Positions 52,084-62,000 of a stretch of DNA of 64,000 nucleotides are shown piece by piece. The stretch's first letter is position 1; each line of letters begins with the position of its first letter. Below the pieces are notes generated by a model. It was given only the letters and a program-made list of their open reading frames with translations. It was not told the DNA's origin and made no database searches. Both the position numbers and the translations under genes were made by a program. Source of the DNA: Coprovicinus avistercoris (GTDB taxonomy: Bacteria; Actinomycetota; Coriobacteriia; Coriobacteriales; Atopobiaceae); NCBI GenBank assembly GCA_018714895.1, contig DVMQ01000018.1:62001-126000 (forward strand), given 5' to 3'.

Positions 52084-53031
52084 ATGGCCGACGACCATGG
52101 CAGTGATACGCCCGATCTTTCTCGTTCTGCTCTTGTGGCACGGCTTGAACGTGCAATGGGGCCTGGCGATGTACTTCTCGATGAGCCTATGTGCAATCAC
52201 ACCACGTTTAAAATTGGTGGCCCTGCAGATGTCTATGTAACACCCGATTCACCCGATCGCGTTGTTTCGGCTGTAAACATATGCCGGGATTTAGGCGTGC
52301 CTTATTTTATTTTAGGGCGCGGCTCAGATCTGCTTGTGGGAGATAAGGGCTATCGAGGCGTTATTATCTGCATGGCTGATGCCTTTGATGATCTTTTGGT
52401 AGATGGCGAGCGCATGGTATGCCAGTCGGGGGTTACGCTTTCCGATGCTGCAGAGATGGCGTGCGCCCTTAGTCTTACCGGGCTTGAGTTTGCTTGCGGT
52501 ATTCCTGGCACTGTTGGTGGTGCTGTCTTTATGAATGCCGGGGCCTATGATGGTCAAATTTCCGATGTGCTTGAAGAGGCGCGTGTGCTTACGCCCGACG
52601 GCGAAGTGCTCGATCTCAAGAATGATGAGCTTGAACTTGGGTATCGTACGAGCCGTGTTAACACCGATGGTCTCGTGGTGCTTTCAGCCACCTTCCGCCT
52701 TTCCCGTGGCGACGAAGAAGCCATTCGTGCTCGGATGGATGATTTAACAGCTCGTCGAGAAAATCGTCAGCCTTTGGAATTACCAAGCGCGGGGTCAACC
52801 TTTAAGCGTCCAGAGGGCTACTTTGCGGGCAAACTCATTTCTGATGCTGGCTTACAGGGCTATCGTGTGGGTGGTGCTGAAGTCTCACAAAAACATGCCG
52901 GTTTCGTTGTAAACGTTGATAATGCTACAGCAGCGGATGTGCGCGCGGTTATCACGCATGTACAAGATGAGGTAGAGCGCCTTAATGGCGTGCGCTTGCA
53001 GCCGGAAGTTCGTTTTGTGGGCGAGTTTTAA
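52084..53031 (+). CDS. murB: UDP-N-acetylenolpyruvoylglucosamine reductase MurB
   Basis: This 315-residue FAD enzyme reduces UDP-GlcNAc-enolpyruvate to UDP-MurNAc for peptidoglycan. Motifs are NHTTFKIGGPADVYV, FILGRGSDLLVGDKGYRG, GLEFACGIPGTVGGAVFMNAGAYDGQI, the catalytic Ser in PSAGSTFKRP, and the C-terminal Glu in LQPEVRFVGEF. The start is either the ATG at 52084 (AAGGAG about 11 bases upstream) or a GTG at 52072 that would sit on the Shine-Dalgarno; I prefer the ATG. It converges on the serine-hydrolase gene with only 3 bases between and no visible terminator. Confidence 0.93.
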   Translation: MADDHGSDTPDLSRSALVARLERAMGPGDVLLDEPMCNHTTFKIGGPADVYVTPDSPDRVVSAVNICRDLGVPYFILGRGSDLLVGDKGYRGVIICMADAFDDLLVDGERMVCQSGVTLSDAAEMACALSLTGLEFACGIPGTVGGAVFMNAGAYDGQISDVLEEARVLTPDGEVLDLKNDELELGYRTSRVNTDGLVVLSATFRLSRGDEEAIRARMDDLTARRENRQPLELPSAGSTFKRPEGYFAGKLISDAGLQGYRVGGAEVSQKHAGFVVNVDNATAADVRAVITHVQDEVERLNGVRLQPEVRFVGEF

Positions 53032-53034
53032 GCG

Positions 53035-54135
53035 CTAACTATCAGATGGGATCTGTGTTTGTGGTGTTATGAGTGAGCTGGTGCTTCCACCGGTAAGCTC
53101 TCCATGGGCCATGTTTACCGCATCTACGACAGGTATAAGAGCTGCAAAATCTTGTGGTGCATTTGACATGATGGCCACTACGTAGGTACCAGAATCTGAT
53201 TGGACAATACCGGCATCGTTGGTAGCCGCTAAATCGCTGCTGGGATACCAACCGGGCTTTGTCCAGGCAGTATAGGTATCTGTTGTAAGTGCATGGATGC
53301 ATGAGTTCTCAGATACTTCGAGATATTCTTGAAGCTGTAATGCATTGGCAGATCCACTGGTGAGGTAGTCGTAGGCATGGAGCCACATAGCAGCCAGTTG
53401 GTTGGGTGTGATATCGGCATATCCCCTGCCATAAAGTGCCTGTGCGTCCTCTTCAGAAAAACCTGCAGCTACGAGCCAGTCGTACATAAAAGTGGAGCCA
53501 TAAGAATTGCGGAGAGACTCGTAGGCTTCATTATCTGAATACACCAAACAGTTCTGAACGGTTTCGCTTGAGCCAAGATAATTCATTGAGTGCTCGTTTG
53601 ACTCGTAAAGCGCAATGACATAAGGCGCTTTGATGGTGCTGGCACTATAGAAGGTCTGATCAGCGTTATATGAAATAGAATTGCCAGAATCGATATCCGT
53701 AAGAGTAAACCCGAGCGAAAAACCGTTCGATTCGAACGTATTGATAGCTGCAACTAACGTGGCATACGCATCAGAGTCGGGAAACGATGCGGGACCTGTG
53801 AAGGTAATACCTTCAGGTGTGGTTGTCGTAACTATCTCGTTTTCAGAGGAGCTGTCGGAAGCACTTTCCTCCGATGCAGCATTGTTGCTTTCGGTGGCCT
53901 GAGAGGGCGCGCTCGTGCACGTGCGCACAATGAGAATAATCCCCAGTATGAGCACAAACCCAAAAACGACCAAGACAATGCGCAGGGACCTCTTGTTATG
54001 AAGTACGTGCAGCCTTTGTGACTGTGATCCAGATGTAAATGAATGCTTCATTTTGGAATAAGCAGCATGAGATGAGCTGCTAAGACGGGCAAGGCGATGC
54101 TCGTTTTTGTGTGTATGGCTGCGCTTTTGCTTCAA
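53035..54135 (-). CDS. Membrane-anchored class A beta-lactamase-fold serine hydrolase (first copy)
   Basis: This 366-residue protein has a basic cytoplasmic N-terminus (~50 residues), a membrane segment at 51-72, a Ser/Glu-rich spacer, and a beta-lactamase-like domain from ~110. Active-site elements are S166-T-I-K169, S200-D-N202 and K293-P-G295 in place of the usual K-T-G. Proteins of this type in Coriobacteriia and streptococci are of unknown role and may act on peptidoglycan; resistance is not implied. A TTG start follows AGGAGG by 11 bases. Its paralogue lies at 55653-56780, with the DUF711 gene between. Confidence 0.82.
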   Translation of the reverse strand: MKQKRSHTHKNEHRLARLSSSSHAAYSKMKHSFTSGSQSQRLHVLHNKRSLRIVLVVFGFVLILGIILIVRTCTSAPSQATESNNAASEESASDSSSENEIVTTTTPEGITFTGPASFPDSDAYATLVAAINTFESNGFSLGFTLTDIDSGNSISYNADQTFYSASTIKAPYVIALYESNEHSMNYLGSSETVQNCLVYSDNEAYESLRNSYGSTFMYDWLVAAGFSEEDAQALYGRGYADITPNQLAAMWLHAYDYLTSGSANALQLQEYLEVSENSCIHALTTDTYTAWTKPGWYPSSDLAATNDAGIVQSDSGTYVVAIMSNAPQDFAALIPVVDAVNMAHGELTGGSTSSLITPQTQIPSDS

Positions 54136-54213
54136 ACTGAGGTCACCTCCTCACGAGGCATTGTAGTGGTGTGTTTTTTTGAAAGCTCTCGTACCCGTTA
54201 CGGGCACAGAAAG

Positions 54214-55578
54214 CTAATTTTTGAGTGAATTGAGCGGTGCAGGGAAACGCCCTCCACGATGTGCAAGTATGGTACCAGCATTTGGATTAACATGCATAAC
54301 CGGAGCTGAACCAAAAAGGCCGCCAAATTCCAACATCTCGCCTTCTCCGTGGCCAATAGCCGGAATCAGACGAACTGCCGTGGTCTTATTGTTAATAACA
54401 CCAATTGCCATCTCATCTGCAATAATGCCGGCCAAAGTCTCCACAGAGGTATCGCCAGGAACCGCGATCATATCGAGGCCCACGGAGCACACACAGGTCA
54501 TAGCTTCGAGCTTCTCAAGTGAGAGCGCTCCCGATTCTGCAGCGGCAATCATACCAGCATCTTCTGAAACGGGGATAAAGGCACCCGAAAGGCCACCCAC
54601 ACTTGAGCTTGCCATGACACCGCCTTTTTTAACAGCGTCGTTGAGCATGGCAAGCGCGCAGGTAGTGCCTGGTCCTCCACAAACGCCCACACCCATTATT
54701 TCAAGAATGCGTGCAACGGAGTCGCCGACAGCAGGGGTTGGGGCGAGCGAAAGATCGACAATGCCTTTCTCAACGTTGAGACGGCGAGCTGCTTCACGGC
54801 TCATAAGTTCACCGGCGCGGGTGATCTTAAAGGCTGTTTGTTTGATGCGCTCGGCAACTTCCATCATGTTGGCTGTTTTTGGCAAATCTTCAAGAGCAGC
54901 TGCCATAACACCAGGGCCAGAAACACCAACATTGATTACGGCGTCTGCTTCACCAGTTCCATGAATGGCTCCGGCCATAAAGGGTGAATCTTCCACCATG
55001 TTCGAGAAAACAACGAGTTTGGCTGCACCGTAACACTGCTGATCGACAGTGAGCTCTGCTGCCTTACGCACCGTTTGGGCCATAAGCAAAACGGCATCCA
55101 TGTTGATGCCTGCGCGCAAGCTTGCAACATTTACGCTGGAGCAAACGCGATCGGTGGAAGCCAATGCTTCAGGGATGCACGCAATCAGGCGTTTATCTGC
55201 ATTGCCAATTCCTTTATGGACAAGAGCGGAAAAACCGCCCATAAAATCGATGCCCAAAGTTTCGGCAGCACGATCCATAGCATGCGCAAGCGGTGTGAGA
55301 TCGTTGTCTGAGCATGCGGCAGCAATTTGAGCAATGGGTGTAACTGAAATGCGCTTGTTTACGATAGGAATACCGTATTCGCGCTCAAGCGCTTCCGCTA
55401 CTGGAACAAGGTCTTTAGCGGTAGTGACGATTTTCTCGTATACCTTGTCGCACATTTTGGAGAGATCAGAATCCGCACAGCTCGAGAGATTGATTCCCAT
55501 TGTGATGGTGCGAATATCGAGGTGCTGACGCGACACCATGCTCAGTGTCTCGGTAACCTCTTCAAACGTGATAGCCAC
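54214..55578 (-). CDS. DUF711 / UPF0210 (PFL-like) protein
   Basis: This 454-residue protein matches the DUF711 family, which is distantly related to pyruvate formate-lyase-like barrels and has no established function. It has IRTITMGINLSSCADSDL at the N-terminus, the central VGGLSGAFIPVSEDAGMI and the C-terminal GGRFPAPLNSLKN. Elsewhere the gene is usually preceded by an ACT-domain protein (UPF0237); no such gene is visible here. The GTG start follows AGGAGG by five bases. It is flanked on both sides by related membrane-anchored serine hydrolases on the same strand. Confidence 0.88.
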   Translation of the reverse strand: MAITFEEVTETLSMVSRQHLDIRTITMGINLSSCADSDLSKMCDKVYEKIVTTAKDLVPVAEALEREYGIPIVNKRISVTPIAQIAAACSDNDLTPLAHAMDRAAETLGIDFMGGFSALVHKGIGNADKRLIACIPEALASTDRVCSSVNVASLRAGINMDAVLLMAQTVRKAAELTVDQQCYGAAKLVVFSNMVEDSPFMAGAIHGTGEADAVINVGVSGPGVMAAALEDLPKTANMMEVAERIKQTAFKITRAGELMSREAARRLNVEKGIVDLSLAPTPAVGDSVARILEIMGVGVCGGPGTTCALAMLNDAVKKGGVMASSSVGGLSGAFIPVSEDAGMIAAAESGALSLEKLEAMTCVCSVGLDMIAVPGDTSVETLAGIIADEMAIGVINNKTTAVRLIPAIGHGEGEMLEFGGLFGSAPVMHVNPNAGTILAHRGGRFPAPLNSLKN

Positions 55579-55652
55579 AAGACCTCCTCAGGCGTAAAGC
55601 TCAATGCGAGAAATGCTCAGTAAAAGGGATTCGTCCTTCAAACGCATGCATT

Positions 55653-56780
55653 CTACCGTATAAAGAGTACCGAACTGCCCCCGCACATTTTGCCATGAGC
55701 AGCATTGAGAGCATCAATAAGCGGCAAAAGAGCATCAAAATCTTCGCTTGCATTGCTCATGACGATAAGAACGTAGGGGCCGCAGTCGGAAAAGACTACG
55801 CCGGCGTCCACGGTAGCTTCTAATCCGTTGCCGTCGGCGGGATACCAACCGGGTTTGCTCCACACCTCATATGAGTTGCGAAGAAGATCTCCCATAGCAG
55901 TATGGTTGGTTTGCGCTAAATATGAGCCAAGCTCTGCGCCTCCAGCTTCTTCTGAGGTGCCATAGCGCCATATCTCCTGCCAGATGGCAGAAAACTCATT
56001 AGCAGAGATCCAGGGGTAGTAATACACATAGGCGTCACTTCCGGCTTGAGGTGCGCCATGGGCTTCGAGCCAAGTGCCATAGGAAGAAAGCCCAAAGGTA
56101 TCTATGAGGGTATGAAATGCGTCATTGGATGAGTTGACCAGGCAATCCTCAATAGTTGAAGCCATACCTGCTGAACCGCCGTTATTCTCCATCACCATGG
56201 TGCAATAGGCAGCCTTAATGGAACTTGCAGGGTAAAGACGTTCATCGGCGTTGTATGACATGCTTCTGCCGCTGGAAAGATCGAGCATCACAAAGCTAAG
56301 GTTGTAGTTCTGTGCTTGAATGTCCGAAAGTGCACTCGCTACCTGCGCGTAGCTCGGTGTTTCTACAAATCCATCAGGTGCATTTACGGTTATTTGCTCC
56401 GATGTAGTAACAGTTACTACAGAGGCGGAAGCACTGGTATCGAGCGGAGTGGTATCCCCGGCATCCTCGTTGGTAGAAGTTTGGTTGTCAGAAGCTACCT
56501 CATTCGAGGTGTTATTGCTGGTGCGGTCGAGCACCTCTGCATTATCTTGTGCGTTGGAATCTTGCGAGGCTTCTGTTGGATTGTTGTTTGAGGAAATGCC
56601 GAATGCGCTGAGAAGTGCGGTGCGCGTGGTGGGAAATGCAATAACACATACAAGAGCTACAACTACTATGAGACCACAAATAACAAGTGCACGTTTATTG
56701 TGCTTGTTTGAGTGGTGTGATGCTGTGCTTGCGTGCTTGCCTTCGCTCATTGCTTCTCTTTCATGGAGTTGATTCGACAT
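55653..56780 (-). CDS. Membrane-anchored class A beta-lactamase-fold serine hydrolase (second copy)
   Basis: This 375-residue protein has the same architecture as the gene at 53035: a basic N-terminus, a membrane segment at ~31-50, a Ser/Thr/Asn/Asp-rich spacer to ~135, then the hydrolase domain. Active-site elements are S186-S-I-K189, an S-S-N in place of S-D-N (217-219), and K-P-G in a SKPGWYP block shared with the first copy. The first ATG has no Shine-Dalgarno; an ATG at 56748-56750 behind AGAGAAG would remove 10 residues and may be the true start. Confidence 0.8.
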   Translation of the reverse strand: MSNQLHEREAMSEGKHASTASHHSNKHNKRALVICGLIVVVALVCVIAFPTTRTALLSAFGISSNNNPTEASQDSNAQDNAEVLDRTSNNTSNEVASDNQTSTNEDAGDTTPLDTSASASVVTVTTSEQITVNAPDGFVETPSYAQVASALSDIQAQNYNLSFVMLDLSSGRSMSYNADERLYPASSIKAAYCTMVMENNGGSAGMASTIEDCLVNSSNDAFHTLIDTFGLSSYGTWLEAHGAPQAGSDAYVYYYPWISANEFSAIWQEIWRYGTSEEAGGAELGSYLAQTNHTAMGDLLRNSYEVWSKPGWYPADGNGLEATVDAGVVFSDCGPYVLIVMSNASEDFDALLPLIDALNAAHGKMCGGSSVLFIR

Positions 56781-56870
56781 CGTATGGCTATCGTAGGCCC
56801 TGCATTACACAACCATAGACAAGAAATTGCAATTGATGTGAGGTTTACTGCAAATAAATGGCGAGTAGCT

Positions 56871-56918
56871 GTAAAAAATACTCCCGCATAGCGCACTATG
56901 ATGAGCGCCATGCGGGAG
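56871..56918 (-). terminator. Terminator of the amino-acid binding lipoprotein gene
   Basis: CTCCCGCAT...ATGCGGGAG with an inner GCGC/GCGC stem is followed on the minus strand by TATTTTTTAC. It lies 19 bases after the stop codon. Confidence 0.88.
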
Positions 56919-56937
56919 TGTCGTGAAATAAGAAATC

Positions 56938-57777
56938 TTAAAGCGTCGTGCCAAACCACTTCTGTTCGAGTTGGTCGATGGTGCCATCTTCTTCGAGCTC
57001 CTTAAGGGCCTTATTGATGGCGGCGGTGAGTTCGGGATTGTCCTTAGAAATAACAACGCCGTACTGTTCGCCTGTGGCAATTTCTTGCGTGACTTTCAAA
57101 TCGGAGTAACCAACCTGGATCTCATACTGAGCAACAGGCAGATCGCAAACAGAAGCAGTGTAAAGGCCTGTCTGAACACCTGTGAGGCACTGAATAATAT
57201 CGTCGAGTGGAACTACGGTAGCGTTAGGAAGATTTTCACGGGCCCACGCCTCGCCAGTTGTTCCTGCCTGCACAGCGATTTGAGTACCTGCAACATTAAG
57301 ATCCTCAGCGGTAATGTCACCAGCGGACGCAGGTACCACGATTGCCTGATTGGAATCCATGTAGGGGTCACTCATATTAACTTCGTCAAGACGATCGTCG
57401 GTAATGGTGATAGCACCAAGGGATACATCAGCTTTGCCGCCCTGTCGGATGGTGGGAACAATGGTGTCAAACTGTACGGTTGGCAAAATATTGGGCTCGA
57501 GACCAAGCTTGTCGCAAATTGCGTAGTACAGATCTACGTCAAAACCCATCTGTTGCCCGGTTTGATCATCCATATAAACAAACGGGGGAAAGTAGAAGTT
57601 GGAAATCATAGTAAGTTTGCCATCTTCTACCAGGTTGTAACCGGATGCATCAGAAGTGTTTGAGCTTGATGTTGTGGAGTCTGAGCATCCTGAAATTGAG
57701 AGTACTGCCGCAATACCAAGAGCAGCAAGTAAAGCGACACTGCCTAACAAACCCTTTTTCATGTGCTTTAGTTTCAT
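56938..57777 (-). CDS. Amino-acid ABC transporter substrate-binding lipoprotein (family 3 SBP)
   Basis: This 279-residue lipoprotein has a basic start, a hydrophobic segment and a lipobox LSISGC with modified Cys31. The mature domain has the PBPb pattern: KLTMISNFYFPPFVYMDD, GFDVDLYYAICDKLGL, TITDDRLDEVNMSDPYMDSNQAIVV and KALKELEEDGTIDQLEQKWFG. Such proteins bind polar or charged amino acids or cystine. No permease or ATPase gene is adjacent, so the partners must be encoded elsewhere. The ATG follows GGTGAG. It is a single gene with its own terminator. Confidence 0.88.
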   Translation of the reverse strand: MKLKHMKKGLLGSVALLAALGIAAVLSISGCSDSTTSSSNTSDASGYNLVEDGKLTMISNFYFPPFVYMDDQTGQQMGFDVDLYYAICDKLGLEPNILPTVQFDTIVPTIRQGGKADVSLGAITITDDRLDEVNMSDPYMDSNQAIVVPASAGDITAEDLNVAGTQIAVQAGTTGEAWARENLPNATVVPLDDIIQCLTGVQTGLYTASVCDLPVAQYEIQVGYSDLKVTQEIATGEQYGVVISKDNPELTAAINKALKELEEDGTIDQLEQKWFGTTL

Positions 57778-58191
57778 GGGGGCTCACCATCCTTATTGCC
57801 ATTACCTCCATAGCAGGGTATGTATGTTTGCTTCAATAACTCGTGGTTCTAAGTCATCTGGGCAAAACATGTCCAAGCAGTTTGTGCCAATTGAGAGAGC
57901 AGCTTGTATCTAAACGTGAATTCGTTACATACATTTCGCATTTATGACTCAATTTTGCAAAAAATCGAATTAAATAAGATAGATTTTGAATAAAAGTAAT
58001 AATTTGAGTAAAAATATAAGTAAATAAAAAACAGCGTGCCTGTTATGAGCCATTGTTTATTCATGGTGATATGAGGAAGAATCATGTCTGCAACCCACTT
58101 TCGCTGAAGTTTTTCTCACACTGTGCAATACTTCCCATGCTGTGTAGAAAGTCACACGTTGTCATGAGGCAGGGTGTGCAAAGGGAGGTAC
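57778..58191. other. Intergenic region between divergent SBP and TetR genes
   Basis: These 414 bases hold divergent promoters. A strongly AT-rich tract runs from ~57950 to 58035. A seven-codon ORF (58084-58107, MSATHFR) follows a GAGGAAG Shine-Dalgarno but is too short to judge. A TGTG-N8-CACA dyad at 58141-58156 lies close to the TetR start and could be its own operator. No RNA gene or T-box is recognisable. Confidence 0.4.
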
Positions 58192-58926
58192 ATGCAAGGA
58201 AGTACACACGTTGCGGAGCACATAGACCCGAGAACGGCTCGTTCTCGTGAGCTATTACGAGATGCTCTTGCAGCGGAAATAGATTTAACGGGGGACCTTT
58301 CTCGTGTCACCGTTACGGCGGTAAGCGATCGTGCTGGCCTCACGCGTCGTACGTTTTATTCGCATTTTCGAGATATCCCTGATCTTGTTTCACAAGTAGA
58401 AAACGAAACGGTGGAAGCGCTTCGTCCTTACGTGGCGCAAATTGCTGCCGTACATCTTGATGAGTTGAGTCGGGCTATCCGTCATCTGGAGCCTTGTCCT
58501 GGTTCTGTGGAACTACTTGAGTTTTTGGGCGAGCGCGGTTCGTATCTGGGGCCGCTTCTGGGCGATGGGGGAGATCCGGCATTCGCCAAGCGTTTAGAGG
58601 CTCTTGTCCGCGAAGTTGTCTCTGCGCGTGCGCTTGAAGGTTTGGATTCAGAGGCTGTTGGCGCGTTCTTTGATTATTACTTGACGTATGCCATTTCTGC
58701 CGAAGTTGGCGTTCTCGTTCGATGGCTTACAACCGGTAGACGTGAAAGTGCTCGCACAATGGCACGCGTTATGACAGCGCTTATGTTTGTCCGACCGGGC
58801 GACCTCTACGGGAAAAGCATTGATTTTGATGTACATGGTATTGGGCTTGCACTTGCCCGACGTTCAATTCGTCCGCCGTGGGCAAAGCACGATCGTTCAG
58901 AACGTGCTCGTCCGCAACCCGAGTAA
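58192..58926 (+). CDS. TetR-family transcriptional regulator
   Basis: This 244-residue protein has an N-terminal TetR helix-turn-helix (RSRELLRDALAAEID...VTVTAVSDRAGLTRRTFYSHFRDIPDLV) and an all-helical C-terminal ligand domain. The ATG at 58192 follows AAAGGGAGG; a GTG at 58174 would place the start before that site. The C-terminal ~25 residues are basic and unusual. It lies 81 bases upstream of the giant dehydratase activase on the same strand and may regulate it. The ligand is unknown. Confidence 0.88.
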   Translation: MQGSTHVAEHIDPRTARSRELLRDALAAEIDLTGDLSRVTVTAVSDRAGLTRRTFYSHFRDIPDLVSQVENETVEALRPYVAQIAAVHLDELSRAIRHLEPCPGSVELLEFLGERGSYLGPLLGDGGDPAFAKRLEALVREVVSARALEGLDSEAVGAFFDYYLTYAISAEVGVLVRWLTTGRRESARTMARVMTALMFVRPGDLYGKSIDFDVHGIGLALARRSIRPPWAKHDRSERARPQPE

Positions 58927-59007
58927 CGCCTGTCTTTTATCACGTTGTAATTTACCGAAGGCCATTCGGAGAACAGCGTTGCTTTCGTGGCGCTAGGGAG
59001 GAAACCG

Positions 59008-62000
59008 ATGACTAACCACAAACTTTCAAATATGGAGCAATCGACTGCTGCTCACCCGTTAAAGCTGGTTGCTGACGGCGCAGAGCTTAAACCTGCCAAC
59101 CCCGTTGATTTTTCCCATGCACATCTGCGTTTGGGAATTGATGTTGGTTCCACAACGGTAAAGCTCGCTGTTATTGATGAAGCAAATCATCTTGTCTACG
59201 CCAATTACGAGCGTCATCATACCGATGTTCGTGCAACCGCAAAGGCTCTGTTTGAGCGAGCTCGCGGTGTTTTGGGCGATGCTCCCATGCGCGTATCCAT
59301 TACTGGCTCTGGCGGTCTTTTGCTGGCCAAATGGCTGGATCTTGAGTTTGTGCAGGAAGTTATCGCGTCTAAGCGAGCCGTTGAAACCATTATTCCTCAG
59401 ACCGATTGTGCAATTGAGCTTGGTGGCGAGGATGCCAAGATTATCTATTTTGATAATGGCATTGAGCAGCGCATGAACGGCACATGCGCAGGTGGTACCG
59501 GTGCGTTTATCGATCAGATGGCAACCCTACTTCATACCGATGCTTCCGGTTTGAATGAGCTTGCAAAAAATGCAACCCATATTTACCCCATTGCAAGCCG
59601 CTGCGGCGTATTTGCAAAGTCAGACGTACAGCCTCTTCTGAATGAGGGTGCTGCGCCGGCAGATGTTGCCGCTTCCATTTTCCAATCGGTGGCTAATCAG
59701 ACGGTCTCCGGCCTTGCCTGTGGTCACCCAATTCGTGGATATGTCGCGTTTCTCGGCGGCCCGTTACAGTACCTCTCTGAGCTGCGCCATCGTTTTTATG
59801 AGACGCTTGATTTGGATGAAGAGCACCGCATTGTTCCTGAGAATGCCCACTTGTTTGTAGCGACTGGCGCGGCACTTGCTGGTGAGTCTGACAAGATCGT
59901 GACGTTTGCAAGTGTTATTGAAGCTCTTGAGAATCTGGGTGATACCCAGGGTTCTGAGGTGGAGCGCCTCCAGCCGCTTTTCGAAGACGCTGAGGCCTAT
60001 GACGAGTTTAAAGAGCGCCATAACGCTCAGGTGGTGCCAAGAGGCGATCTTGCCGGCTATAAGGGTCGCGTGTTTATCGGCATTGATGCTGGCTCTACCA
60101 CTATGAAAGCTGCAATGGTGGGTGAAGATGGCCAGCTTCTGCACACGTGGTATGGCTCAAACAATGGTGACATTTTGGGCACCGCGCGCGTGATCATGGA
60201 TGATTTTTACGATCACATTCCTGAAGGCTGCACCATTGGCCATGTAACAACAACTGGCTACGGTGAAGCACTGCTCATTGAGGCACTTCGTGCAGACTCT
60301 GGAGAAATCGAAACCGTAGCGCACCTGCGTGGTGCAAAGGCATTTGTCCCAGATGTTGAGTTCATCCTGGATATTGGTGGCCAGGACATGAAGTGTTTGC
60401 AGGTCCGCAATGGCGTGATCGAACACATCATGCTCAATGAGGCCTGCTCTTCTGGCTGCGGCAGCTTTATCGAGAGCTTTGCTAAGTCCATGAACATGGA
60501 TGTTATTGAATTTGCGAAAGAAGCCGTGCATGCTCGCAAACCGGTTGATTTGGGCAGCCGTTGCACGGTCTTTATGAACAGCCGTGTTAAGCAGGCGCAA
60601 AAAGAGGGAGCAACCGTCGGCGATATTGCTGCGGGACTTTCCTATTCCGTTATTAAGAACGCCCTGTTTAAGGTTATTAAGCTGCGCGACTTTGACGAGA
60701 TCGGCAAATATGTTGTTGTACAGGGCGGCACATTTATGTCCGATGCAACACTGCGTGCTTTTGAGCTGCTTACGGGCCGCGATGTCATTCGTCCAGATAT
60801 TGCTGGCTGCATGGGCGCGTATGGTGCAGCTCTGCTCGCTCGCGATCGTGCTGGTGAAAATGGCACCTCTACACTGCTCTCTCGTGAAGAGATCGACAAT
60901 CTGAAAGTTAAGCACACCAATGTGCATTGCGGCCGTTGCTCAAACAACTGCCTGCTCACGATCAATGACTTTGGTGGCGGACATCGCTTTATTACCGGCA
61001 ACCGCTGTGAAAAGGGTGCTGGTAGCAAGGGCCGTAAAACTGAGGCACCCAATCTCTTTGCCTTTAAGAATCAGCTGCTGTTTGATAGGCCAGTGCTTGA
61101 TCCCGATAGTGCTCCTCGTGGTACGGTGGGTATTCCGCGTGCCCTTAACATGTACGAGAACTATCCGTTCTGGCACGCTTTCTTTACGGAGCTTGGCTTC
61201 TCGGTGGTGCTTTCCGACAATTCCAGCAAAAAGACCTATGAGGCTGGTATTGAGTCCATGCCATCTGAGAGCGTGTGCTATCCTGCCAAGCTCTCTCACG
61301 GCCACATTATGAACCTGCTCGGAAAAGATCCTGACTTTATCTGGATGCCCTGCATTCGTTGGGAGCGCCAGGAGGATGAGACTGCAGGTAACCACTACAA
61401 CTGCCCGATTGTTATGAGCTATCCGCAGGCACTTGGTCTGAATGTTGACGAGCTTGCCAATCCTTCGGTTGAGTTTATTGACGAGTTCATTCCTTATGAC
61501 AAGAAACGGGAACTCAAGCGTCGTCTTTATGAGCTGGTAAGCGTGCGCCGCGAGAAAGATGCAGCTAAGGGACGCGGCAGGTTCCGTGGCGAGCACATTA
61601 CGCGTGCCGAGGTTGATCGCGCGGTCAATATTGCCTGGGAAGCAGATCTCGAGTTTAAGCGCACCATGCAGGAGAAGGGTGACGAAACACTCGCTTGGAT
61701 CGAAGAGCACCATGCACATGGTATCGTGCTTGCAGGTCGTCCATATCATAACGATCCTGAGATTAACCACGCTATCCCTGAGCTCGTTAATTCGTTCGGT
61801 TTTGCGGTGCTTACCGAGGATTCCGTCGCGCATAAGATGCGTCCCGAGCGTCCTATTCGCGTGGTAGACCAGTGGATGTATCATTCCCGCCTATATCGTG
61901 CAGCACGTTTTGTTGCCACACGTAATGACCTCGATCTTATCCAGCTCAACTCGTTTGGCTGTGGTCTCGATGCTCTGACAACCGACCAGGTACAGGAGAT

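Noticed and set aside
54170..54213. Small GTGCCCG/CGGGTAC hairpin after the DUF711 gene
   Set aside because: There is no T run on the minus strand; the nearby seven-T run on the plus strand is on the wrong side for any gene.
57860..57900. TTGGCAC...TTGG on the minus strand resembling a sigma-54 promoter
   Set aside because: The -12 element spacing and sequence are wrong, and no sigma-54 activator is seen in the window.
58084..58107. Seven-codon ORF with a Shine-Dalgarno ahead of the TetR gene
   Set aside because: It has no biased codons, no terminator or paired structure after it, and is too short to support.
60157..60927. 256-codon minus-strand ORF, and a 314-codon one at 60940-61884
   Set aside because: Both lie inside the activase gene, which reads through continuously with conserved cluster motifs.
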